54,351 nucleotides of DNA from AC-32 sp046726435. GTDB lineage: Bacteria > Actinomycetota > Thermoleophilia > Gaiellales > Gaiellaceae. This document shows, in pieces, positions 1 to 6,959 of this stretch. The position numbers were made by a program, and so were the translations under genes. Every line of letters begins with the position of its first letter. The first letter of the stretch is position 1. The notes beneath the pieces are model-generated. The model was not told the DNA's origin, searched no databases, and saw nothing but the letters and a program-made list of their open reading frames with translations. The stretch is from positions 1-54,351 of the forward strand of contig JBKPAM010000024.1 of assembly GCA_046726435.1 (NCBI GenBank), written 5' to 3'.

Positions 1-1
1 C

Positions 2-856
2 GGCGTCTGCGGGGGCCTGGCGCGCTACTTCGACATCCATCCCGCGTTCTACCGGGTCGGCTTCGTCGTCCTCGCGCTGATCGGCGGCGCCGGTGTCGTC
101 ATCTACGCGGCGGCCGCGCTGGTCATCCCGGCCGAAGGCGAAGACGACTCGATCGCCGCGTCGGTGCTGCGCGGGCGGCGCGACCGGCCCCTGCCGCTGA
201 TCGGCCTCGCGCTCGTCGGCGTGGCCGGGCTCGTGCTGCTCTCGCGGGTGAGCATCTGGCCGCGCGGCGACGCTGCCTGGGTCCTCCTCCTGATCGCCGG
301 CGCAATCGTGCTCTGGCTGACGCATCGACCGGCGGCAGACGTCCCGGCAGACGCCTCGCAGGAGAAGCCTGCCGTCGAGGCTCGACACAGCCGGTGGCGC
401 TTGCCCCGCCGGATAGCGCTCGGGCTGGCGACGGCCGTCGGCGTCGTCCTCGCGTTCCTGCTGGTTGCGGCGGCGATCTTCGCCGCGGTCTTCCACGTGC
501 ACGTGGGCAACGGCATCGGCGACCGGGCGTATGACGTCCGCACCCTCGGCGAGCTCCGCCCGGACTACAAGCTGGGCATCGGCGATCTGCGAGTCGACCT
601 GCGCGACGTGCAGCTCCCACCCGGCGAGACGCACCTCGACGCAAGGGTCGACATCGGCAGGCTCGTGCTGGTCGTCCCGCATGACGCGGCGCTCCGGGTC
701 AGCACCGACGCGGACTTCGGCGCCGTCGACCTGCTGGGAAGCGACAGCAACGGTCGGAAGGTCGACAAGGGGCTCGACGAGACGGGCAAGCGCGTGCTCG
801 TTCTCGACGCCCACGTCGGCGTGGGGAGTGTCCAGGTCGTCCGGGCCGTACGATGA
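2..856 (+). CDS. PspC-domain membrane protein with LiaF-like C-terminus (5' partial)
   Basis: The gene enters from the left edge; the open frame runs from base 2. The first visible residues (GVCGGLARYF, then an Ile/Val/Ala-rich segment) are the body of a PspC domain, the membrane-anchored sensor part of phage-shock and envelope-stress proteins. Three further hydrophobic segments follow. The last 110 or so residues (GNGIGDRAYDVRTLGEL, GIGDLRVDLRDV, VGVGSVQVV) have the repeated Gly-Asp-Leu beta-strand look of the LiaF/DUF2154 cell-wall-stress domain. It lies 6 bp before a PspC-histidine kinase gene and a NarL-type regulator, so the three probably form one envelope-stress operon. The N-terminus is missing from the window. 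Confidence 0.85.
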   Translation, partial: GVCGGLARYFDIHPAFYRVGFVVLALIGGAGVVIYAAAALVIPAEGEDDSIAASVLRGRRDRPLPLIGLALVGVAGLVLLSRVSIWPRGDAAWVLLLIAGAIVLWLTHRPAADVPADASQEKPAVEARHSRWRLPRRIALGLATAVGVVLAFLLVAAAIFAAVFHVHVGNGIGDRAYDVRTLGELRPDYKLGIGDLRVDLRDVQLPPGETHLDARVDIGRLVLVVPHDAALRVSTDADFGAVDLLGSDSNGRKVDKGLDETGKRVLVLDAHVGVGSVQVVRAVR

Positions 857-862
857 GGCGCC

Positions 863-1939
863 ATGCCGGTGCCGAGCTTCGCTCGACGCGATGAAGGACG
901 CGTGATCGCGGGGGTCTGCGCGGGGATCGCGCAGGCCCTCGACGTCGAAGTCACGCTGGTGCGGCTCGTGTTCGCGCTCATCGCCCTCGCGGGCGGGGCG
1001 GGGATCCTCCTCTACCTCGCGCTCTGGTCGTACGGGACGTCGAAGCGGCCGTGGTGGGTCCTGCTCGTGCTCGTCGCCGGCGTCGTGCTGCTGCATGCGG
1101 TCGGCCTGTCCAACCGCGCGGTCGCGGGAATCGTGCTCGTCGCCGGCGGGCTCGGGTTGGCGTGGTGGCAGGACAGAAGCTTGCGGCTCGGCTCCCCGCG
1201 TTCATATGCCGGTGTCGCGGTCGCCGGCGTGGGGGTCGTGCTGCTGCTGGGGGGACAGGTGGGGACGACGACCCTGCTGCCCCCGGGCGCCGTTGCGGGC
1301 GCGCTCCTCCTCGTCGCCGGTCCCTGGCTCTGGCGGCTGGCCCTGGAGCGCGACGCCGAGCGCGCGGCGCGCATCCGCACCGAGGAGCGCTCGGAGGTGG
1401 CAGCCCGGGTCCACGACTCGGTGCTGCAGACCCTCGCGCTGATCCAGCGGCACGCGGCCGAGCCCCGCCGAGTCGCCGCCCTCGCGCGCCGTCAAGAGCG
1501 CGAGCTTCGCGGTTGGCTGTACGACGACCGGCCGCTCGGCGACGAGGAGTCATCGCTGGTCGCGGGGCTGTCCGCTGCTGCCGCCGACGTCGAGGAGCTG
1601 CACGGGATCCGCGTCGAGCTCGCGACCTCCGGCGACTGCCCGCTGGACGACGCGACCGGCGCGCTGCTGCTCGCGGCGCGAGAGGCGATGACGAACGCGG
1701 CCAAGTTCTCGGGGGTCGACGAGATCGACGTCTTCGCCGAGGTCACCGGCGATGCCGTCTCCGTCTTCGTTCGCGACCGCGGCGCCGGCTTCGACCGCGC
1801 GGAGGTGCCGCCGGACCGCCGCGGCCTGACGGACTCGATCGAGGGCCGTATGGAGAGGGCGGGCGGGAGCGCTGTCATCGCGACCGCGCCCGGCGAGGGG
1901 ACGGAGGTCGAGCTCGGGCTTCCGCGGAGGCCTTCATGA
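863..1939 (+). CDS. PspC-domain sensor histidine kinase (NarL/LiaS type)
   Basis: 358 residues. The N-terminal PspC segment (RVIAGVCAGIAQAL) is followed by about five membrane segments to residue 150. The dimerisation/phosphoacceptor helix contains VHDSVLQTLALIQ, the usual HisKA_3 H-box with the histidine in place. The ATPase domain shows an N-box (REAMTNAAKFS) and a G1 box (RDRGAGFD). It overlaps the next gene at ATGA, so the two are translationally coupled and form a two-component pair. The preceding PspC/LiaF protein suggests sensing of membrane or cell-wall stress. The ATG at 863 is 6 bp after the upstream stop codon. Confidence 0.92.
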   Translation: MPVPSFARRDEGRVIAGVCAGIAQALDVEVTLVRLVFALIALAGGAGILLYLALWSYGTSKRPWWVLLVLVAGVVLLHAVGLSNRAVAGIVLVAGGLGLAWWQDRSLRLGSPRSYAGVAVAGVGVVLLLGGQVGTTTLLPPGAVAGALLLVAGPWLWRLALERDAERAARIRTEERSEVAARVHDSVLQTLALIQRHAAEPRRVAALARRQERELRGWLYDDRPLGDEESSLVAGLSAAAADVEELHGIRVELATSGDCPLDDATGALLLAAREAMTNAAKFSGVDEIDVFAEVTGDAVSVFVRDRGAGFDRAEVPPDRRGLTDSIEGRMERAGGSAVIATAPGEGTEVELGLPRRPS

Positions 1940-2571
1940 CGCGGCGGGTCGTGCTCGTCGACGACCACGAGCTGTTCCTTGCCGGAGTGCGCGCGGAGCT
2001 CGACGACACGGTCAGCGTCGTCGGCGAAGCAGGCAGCGTGGCCGAGGCCGTCCCGCTGATCAAGAAGCTTGACCCGGAGGTCGTCCTGCTCGATGTCCAC
2101 CTCCCGGACGGCAGCGGCGACGCCGTGATCAACGCGGTCGCACCTCACCGTCCGGCCGTGCGGTTCCTCGCGCTTTCGGTCTCCGACGCGGCCGAGGACG
2201 TGATCTCCATCATCCGTGCCGGCGCGCGCGGGTACGTGACGAAGACGATCTCGGGCCCGGAGCTGGCCGCCGCGGTCGAACGGGTCGCCGGCGGCGACGC
2301 AGTGTTCTCCCCGCGTCTTGCAGGGTTCGTGCTCGACGCCTTCCGGGCCGGGGAGCGCGTCGGCGGCGACGCGGAGCTTGACGAGCTCACCCCGCGCGAG
2401 CAGGAGGTACTGCAGCTGATCGCGCGCGGCTACATGTACAAAGAGATCGCCGCCCGCCTGAACCTGTCGGTGAAGACCGTCGAGAGCCACGTCTCGAACG
2501 TGCTCCGGAAGCTCCAGCTCTCGACGCGCCATGAGCTGACGCGCTGGGCCACGCAGCACCGGCTGGTCTGA
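1936..2571 (+). CDS. NarL/FixJ-family response regulator
   Basis: 211 residues. The receiver domain has the acidic pair (VLVDDHELF), the phosphoacceptor Asp in VLLDVHLPDGSG, and the conserved Lys in VTKTI. The C-terminal LuxR-type helix-turn-helix is complete: LTPREQEVLQLIARGY, then KEIAARLNLSVKTVESHVSNVLRKL. The ATG at 1936 overlaps the kinase stop codon by 4 bases. It is the DNA-binding partner of that kinase and is likely to regulate envelope-stress genes, possibly this operon itself. Confidence 0.95.
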   Translation: MTRRVVLVDDHELFLAGVRAELDDTVSVVGEAGSVAEAVPLIKKLDPEVVLLDVHLPDGSGDAVINAVAPHRPAVRFLALSVSDAAEDVISIIRAGARGYVTKTISGPELAAAVERVAGGDAVFSPRLAGFVLDAFRAGERVGGDAELDELTPREQEVLQLIARGYMYKEIAARLNLSVKTVESHVSNVLRKLQLSTRHELTRWATQHRLV

Positions 2572-2588
2572 GGCGCGAGCGAAATCCG

Positions 2589-4613
2589 TTAGCGCAGGAT
2601 CCCGGTGTGCCCGAGGGAGTAGCGGCCCGGCTGGGGCCAGACGCAGAGGCCGTGCGGGCTCGCCCCCACCGGGATCTTCGCCAGGAGCCTGCCGTTGCGC
2701 GTGTCGATCGCGTAGACGACGTTGTTCCAGCGGCCTGAGAGCCAGAGCACCCGCCCGTTGGCCGAGACGTTGCCCATGTCGGGGCTCCCCCCGCCCGGTA
2801 TCCGCCACTTGTTGACGAGCTTGCGTGTCCGCAGGTCGAGCACCGAGATCGAGCCCTCGCCCCGGTTCGTGATGTAGAGGCGGGTCGCGTCGCGGCTGAC
2901 GTACAGGCCGTGCGTGCCCGCCCCGGTGCGGATGAAGCCGCGGACCCGAAACGGAGAGCCGGTGACGAGCCACACGCCGCCCCGGCCCATGTCGGCGACG
3001 TAGTAGACCTTCCCGTCCGGCGAGAGCTTCACGTCCTGCGGGATCCCGCCTCCCGGTAGCGAGATCAGCCCCATCACCTTCTCCGTGCGGACGTCGACCT
3101 TGATCAGCTGCCCGGAGAACTCGCAGGTCGCGATCAGGTAGCGACCGTCGGCGGAGAAGTCCATGTGGTCGACGCCGCGGCAGGGCACGTGCAGCGAGTG
3201 GTGCAGGCGGAAGGTGTGCGGAAAGCGGAAGTCGAGCCGCGAGAGCCGCTCGGCGACGACGATCGCGTAGCGCCCGTCGGGCGTGAAGTACATGTTGTAC
3301 GGGTCGTCGACCGGGATCGGCCTCTCCGGCGCTCCCGTGCGCGGGTCGATCGGCGTCAGGCTGTTGCCGAGGTCGTTGAGCACGTAGAGCGTCTTCAGGT
3401 CGTACGACGGCGTCACGTGCTGCGGTAGCGCCCCAACCGCGAAGCGCCGGACGACCTTGAACGTGCGCGGGTCGATCTCGTCCACGCTGTCGCTCTGGCT
3501 GTTCGGGACGTAGATCAGCGGGCGCGCGCTGCGGACCGCCGGGCTGAGCATCCCGGCCTGGTCCGCGGCGTAGACGTTGTCGACCTTCCTTGCGTGCGCT
3601 TTGCGGGCCGAAGCTATGTGCCGAGCCGGGACCAGCTCTCCGATCGCCGCCGAGGTGCCGGCGGCCTCTCGGCCGCCCACGAGGAGGATCCGGCCGCCGA
3701 GCCCGACCGCGGCGAGATCCGAACGAGGCTCGGCCAGCGCGCCGGCCGGCCTGACGCTCCGAGCGGCCGGGTCGACCGCGACGATTCGCCTCGTCGGAGT
3801 GCCGACCGTCGGCCCACGTCCGCCCACGACGTATGCGGTGTCGCCCAGGGCCGCCGCAGCGGCGTGTGTGGTCGGCGCGGGCAGCACGCCGATGCGACGC
3901 ACGCCGCCGTGTGAGGGATCGAACACGAGCACCGCGTTGCTCGCCGTTCCGCTGGGGAGCGAGCCCCCCGCGATCACGAGCTTCCCGTCGGCCGCGGTGA
4001 CCGCCGCGTAGCGCAGCGCGGTCGGGAGGCGACCTGCCACGCGCGGCGTCGAGCCCGGCTTCCAGGCGAGGATCGTGTCGAGCCAGCGGGCACCGGTGTA
4101 GCCGCCGACGACGTAGGCGGTCCCGCCGATGGTCGCCGCGGCGAGATCCGAGGCCGGCTGCGGGAGCCGCCCGGCGACTCGCGCGCCTCCGGGGCCGATC
4201 GCGACGATCTCGTCGAGCTGGCGCACACCGTCACCGCCGCCGAAGACGTACGTGGTCCCGCCGAGGCTGACCGCCGCGGCGTCGTGCCGGACGCCTGCGA
4301 GGGATCCGTGCCGCGCGTCGTCTCCTCCCGAGACGAAGCGTATGTCGCCGATCGACGTGTCGGCCGCGTTCAGCCCGCCGACCACCAGCGCCCCGGAGCC
4401 GCTCCGCGCCGCCGCCGCATCCTGGACGGGCTGCGGAAGCGCGCCGACTACCCGCTCGGCCAAGCGGACGGGCCGAGCGACCGCCGACTGCGGGTGCGGC
4501 GGCAAGCTCCGGCGCCGCGCAGTCGTCGTGTCGGCGTGCTTCGAGCCCGACGAGCACCCGGCTCCGCAGGCAAGCGCCGCCAGCGCGAGCAGGGTCAGAC
4601 GAGTCGCACGCAC
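2589..4613 (-). CDS. Secreted lipoprotein with two beta-propellers (Kelch-like plus YVTN-like)
   Basis: 674 residues from the GTG at 4613. That start gives a clean lipoprotein signal (TRLTLLALAALACGAGCSSG, Cys 16 or Cys 20 as lipidation site); longer open frame upstream is overlap with the neighbouring gene. Residues about 50-330 carry Kelch-type blades (GTTYVFGGGDG, GTAYVVGGYTG, GKLVIAGGS). Residues about 340-674 carry YVTN/NHL-type blades (IYVPNSQSDSVDEIDPRT, YYVADMGRGGVWLV, LYITNRGEGSISVLDLRT). The protein is probably displayed on the outer face of the membrane, with a binding or scaffold role; no catalytic residues are evident. The function is otherwise unknown. Confidence 0.82.
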   Translation of the reverse strand: MRATRLTLLALAALACGAGCSSGSKHADTTTARRRSLPPHPQSAVARPVRLAERVVGALPQPVQDAAAARSGSGALVVGGLNAADTSIGDIRFVSGGDDARHGSLAGVRHDAAAVSLGGTTYVFGGGDGVRQLDEIVAIGPGGARVAGRLPQPASDLAAATIGGTAYVVGGYTGARWLDTILAWKPGSTPRVAGRLPTALRYAAVTAADGKLVIAGGSLPSGTASNAVLVFDPSHGGVRRIGVLPAPTTHAAAAALGDTAYVVGGRGPTVGTPTRRIVAVDPAARSVRPAGALAEPRSDLAAVGLGGRILLVGGREAAGTSAAIGELVPARHIASARKAHARKVDNVYAADQAGMLSPAVRSARPLIYVPNSQSDSVDEIDPRTFKVVRRFAVGALPQHVTPSYDLKTLYVLNDLGNSLTPIDPRTGAPERPIPVDDPYNMYFTPDGRYAIVVAERLSRLDFRFPHTFRLHHSLHVPCRGVDHMDFSADGRYLIATCEFSGQLIKVDVRTEKVMGLISLPGGGIPQDVKLSPDGKVYYVADMGRGGVWLVTGSPFRVRGFIRTGAGTHGLYVSRDATRLYITNRGEGSISVLDLRTRKLVNKWRIPGGGSPDMGNVSANGRVLWLSGRWNNVVYAIDTRNGRLLAKIPVGASPHGLCVWPQPGRYSLGHTGILR

Positions 4614-4653
4614 CGACGGGCAGGATGCCTGAGCACCCCCACCGGGTGCGTCG

Positions 4654-4989
4654 TCAAGCGCCGTCTTCCGCGAACAGCGGGCGCAGGAGCTCGTCGAAGG
4701 CGGCCCGGTCGCAGCTCGCGACGACTGCGGGCGTGAGCGCGCGCACCGATGCCGTCCGCGGAACGTGCATCGCAAGGCCGACCTCGCCGAAGTAGTCGCC
4801 CGGCCGCAGCACGCGGCGCGGGCCGATGTCCTCCTGGCTGACCGCGAACAGGCCCGAGAGGACGACGTAGAAGCGCTCGGCGTCGTCGCCCTCGCGGACG
4901 ACGGCGCGGCCCGGCGGGACCTCCTCGCGCTCCATCCGCCGGGCGATCTCGGTGAGCTTCTCGCCGGACAGCTCGCTGAACAGCGCCAC
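4654..4989 (-). CDS. Small cyclic-nucleotide-binding-domain protein
   Basis: 111 residues, essentially a single CNB fold: LFSELSGEKLTEIA start helix, PGRAVVREGDDAERFYVVLSG beta-roll, then GDYFGEVGLAMHVPRTASVRA, the phosphate-binding cassette (G-E-x-G-L/A with the distal R-T-A-S). The GTG at 4989 follows a codon context (LSR) that is also typical of the family, so the true start could lie slightly upstream. It has no output domain and may bind cAMP or act as a domain partner. It is divergent from the Nudix gene and lies 40 bp before the lipoprotein gene on the same strand, so the two are probably co-transcribed. The two large cyclases elsewhere in the window are possible sources of ligand. Confidence 0.8.
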   Translation of the reverse strand: MALFSELSGEKLTEIARRMEREEVPPGRAVVREGDDAERFYVVLSGLFAVSQEDIGPRRVLRPGDYFGEVGLAMHVPRTASVRALTPAVVASCDRAAFDELLRPLFAEDGA

Positions 4990-5065
4990 CCGCGAGAGCT
5001 CGGTGACGGTTGCGGGGACGAACCTAGGCGTCGGGCCCCTCCATGGGCTCCTATTGTTGCGGCTC

Positions 5066-5587
5066 GTGGGCGAGCTGACCGGATGGAGGTGGTGTCCGCG
5101 TTGCAGAGCGGAGCTTCGCGGCGACGGCGCACGGGTCGACTGCCCGAACTGCGGATTCGTCTGCTACGCGAGCTCCAAGGCGACCGCGGGTGCGCTCGTC
5201 GAGGACGAGGACGGCCGCGTGCTCCTTGCACGCCGCGCGCGCGAGCCGTTCAGGGGCCGCTGGGACATTCCGGGCGGGTTTCTCGAAGAAGGCGAGCATC
5301 CGCTCGAAGGAGTGCGCCGCGAGCTACTGGAGGAGACGGGCCTCGAGGTCGAGCCGCTCGACTTCTTCGGTGTCTGGATGGACCGGTACGGCGGCGACTC
5401 GACCGCCGAGGCGACGCTGAACCTCTACTGGACGGCGCGGGTGCTGAGCGGCGAGGCAAGCCCTGCGGACGATGTCGACGACCTCCGCTGGTTCGCCCCG
5501 GACGAGCTGCCGCCTCCGCGCGAGCTCGCGTTCGAGAACGTGCCGCTGGTGCTAGCCGCCTGGCGGTCGCGGAACGAGGACGCGTAG
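5066..5587 (+). CDS. Zinc-ribbon Nudix hydrolase
   Basis: 173 residues from the GTG at 5066. The N-terminal zinc ribbon has CPRC and CPNC knuckles (residues about 9-30). The Nudix box is complete: GGFLEEGEHPLEGVRRELLE continuing into ETGLEV, which matches G-x5-E-x7-REUxEExGU. Proteins of this design hydrolyse NAD(H), ADP-ribose or related nucleoside diphosphates with Mg2+; the substrate here is not determinable. The open frame extends about 38 codons further upstream, but that part overlaps the divergent gene and has no family similarity. Its 3' end overlaps a decayed gene fragment on the other strand. Confidence 0.87.
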   Translation: MGELTGWRWCPRCRAELRGDGARVDCPNCGFVCYASSKATAGALVEDEDGRVLLARRAREPFRGRWDIPGGFLEEGEHPLEGVRRELLEETGLEVEPLDFFGVWMDRYGGDSTAEATLNLYWTARVLSGEASPADDVDDLRWFAPDELPPPRELAFENVPLVLAAWRSRNEDA

Positions 5588-5755
5588 CGCGCCGGGCAGC
5601 TCGTAGGCGTTGTTGGCGACGAGCAGGACACGGGCGGTGACGGCCCGCCCGTCCATGCTCACCCGGACGCCGGGGCGCTTCCGCGCGCCGAGCCACAGCG
5701 CCCGCAGCTCGGCAAGCGACTGGCGACGACGCCGGTGCCGCTCGCGGGACTGACG
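5552..5755 (-). pseudogene. Remnant of a diacylglycerol-kinase-like (lipid kinase) gene
   Basis: On the minus strand one frame reads QSLAELRALWLGARKRPG, then VRVSMDGRAVTARVLLVANN, then AYEL. This matches the segment of DAGK-catalytic-domain proteins that holds the D-G-x-x-V and V-A-N-N-A-Y-x-L motifs. A stop lies shortly upstream and the similarity stops after the AYEL motif, so only about 50 residues survive. The tail overlaps the end of the Nudix gene. I read it as a leftover of a deleted gene; nothing suggests that it is expressed. Confidence 0.6.
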
Positions 5756-5831
5756 GTATAGGCCGCGTCTGCCCGAAAGTTAGGCCGAACGGCTCATTGC
5801 GGCGCCCCGGCTCCGTCCCGATGATTTGATC

Positions 5832-5981
5832 ATGAGCGATCGCGGCTTCCACCGAGTCGAAGACGAGCTGGGCGAGAACTGGCTCGAGCACTGGCTCGAG
5901 GTTGGTCTTCAGCAGCTCGAGGCGTACCTCGCGAAGCACGCCGCATTCCTCAACTACCTCGACACCGCCGAACAGGCTTAG
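5832..5981 (+). CDS. Small conserved-looking protein, 49 aa, function unknown
   Basis: ATG at 5832, stop at 5981. The product is acidic and helical: MSDRGFHRVEDELGENWLEH, then WLEVGLQQLEAYLAKHAAFL and a short tail. Codon use fits the neighbouring genes, with third positions nearly all G or C, and the peptide has an amphipathic pattern unlike a random reading. It lies 43 bp before the DUF2231 gene on the same strand. There is no obvious Shine-Dalgarno sequence, and I do not recognise the family. Confidence 0.55.
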   Translation: MSDRGFHRVEDELGENWLEHWLEVGLQQLEAYLAKHAAFLNYLDTAEQA

Positions 5982-6024
5982 TCCCTCCACCGCCGGGTCG
6001 CGCGTCGTACAATCCGGCGCCCGT

Positions 6025-6546
6025 ATGAAGCTGAGCTACCTCTGGCGCGGCCTGCCCGGCCATCCGCTCCATCCGCCGCTGACCGACGCGACGATCGGCG
6101 CCTACACCGCGGCGACCGTGATGGCGTTCGCGAGCGTGATCGGTGTCGCGCACGTCGCCGCGGCGCACGGCTGGTGGCTCGCGCTGGTCGTCGGACTGCT
6201 GGCGACGAGCCTGACAGCCCTGACGGGGTTCGCCGAGTGGCTGACGCTCACGTGGCGCTCGGAGATCTGGTGGACCGCGACGTGGCACATGTGCTCGATG
6301 CTGACCGCGACGGTCTTCTTCCTGATCGCGGCGCTCGTCGGCCACTCCGGCTACACGCACGGCGCCGTCGAGACGGGGCCGTTCGTGCTGACCCTGGTCG
6401 GCTTCGGCTTCCTCACTCTCGGCGGCTGGCTCGGCGGAGCCATCGTCTTCGTGCACGGCATGCGCGTGCTGAGCCTTGTCGACGAGCCGCCCGAGCGCGC
6501 AGTCGCGCCCGTGCCGCATCCCGAGAAAGAGGACGCCGAAGCCTAA
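6025..6546 (+). CDS. DUF2231-family membrane protein
   Basis: 173 residues. The signature near the start (GHPLHPPLTDATIGAYTAA) is the HPLHP motif of DUF2231 integral membrane proteins. Four hydrophobic segments follow (about residues 25-48, 52-72, 90-112 and 122-145), and the tail is charged and Pro/Glu-rich. The ATG at 6025 is chosen because it begins directly at the family motif; upstream frame is non-homologous. The biochemical role of the family is unknown. It converges with the thioredoxin gene, with only about 10 bp between them. Confidence 0.85.
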   Translation: MKLSYLWRGLPGHPLHPPLTDATIGAYTAATVMAFASVIGVAHVAAAHGWWLALVVGLLATSLTALTGFAEWLTLTWRSEIWWTATWHMCSMLTATVFFLIAALVGHSGYTHGAVETGPFVLTLVGFGFLTLGGWLGGAIVFVHGMRVLSLVDEPPERAVAPVPHPEKEDAEA

Positions 6547-6555
6547 AGACCCGGG

Positions 6556-6879
6556 CTAGACCGCAGCCTCGGCCAGGCCGAGGCGCTGCTCGAGCATCGA
6601 CTTGGGCATCGCCCCGACAGCCGCGGCCTGCGGCTCGCCGTCCTTGAACAGGATCAGCGTCGGGATCGACATCACGCCGTAGCGCTGGGCCACGGCGGGC
6701 TCCTCGTCGATGTTCAGCTTCACGACCTTGAGCTCGTCGCGCTCCTCCGCGATCTGGTCGAGCACGGGGGCGATGGCGTGGCATGGGCCACACCACTCGG
6801 CCCAGAAGTCGACGAGCACGGACGAATCGCTCTGGAGCACTTCCTGCTCAAAGGTCTGTTCGGTGACGTTGTCTGCCAT
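6556..6879 (-). CDS. trxA: Thioredoxin
   Basis: 107 residues, a full-length thioredoxin fold with the redox site FWAEWCGPCHAIAP (CGPC followed by His instead of the more common Lys), the cis-proline loop SIPTLILFKDG, and the usual N- and C-terminal helices. It is a cytosolic disulfide reductase for general thiol homeostasis and could serve the thioredoxin-dependent arsenate reductase found further on. The Shine-Dalgarno (AAAGGA) sits about 6 bases before the ATG. It is divergent from ileS with an 80-bp shared promoter region. Confidence 0.95.
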   Translation of the reverse strand: MADNVTEQTFEQEVLQSDSSVLVDFWAEWCGPCHAIAPVLDQIAEERDELKVVKLNIDEEPAVAQRYGVMSIPTLILFKDGEPQAAAVGAMPKSMLEQRLGLAEAAV

Positions 6880-6959
6880 TTGATCCTTTCTTACCTCCGG
6901 TCTCCGGTACGTGAAACGCTTGGTGCAGAGCCATTGTTCCCGCTCGGTACGATCGGCTC

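Noticed and set aside
1492..2973. Minus-strand frame across the kinase and regulator
   Set aside because: It overlaps two certain genes and lacks a recognisable domain.
6880..6959. T-box leader for ileS
   Set aside because: The gap to the divergent thioredoxin start is only 80 bp and holds no specifier or antiterminator sequence.
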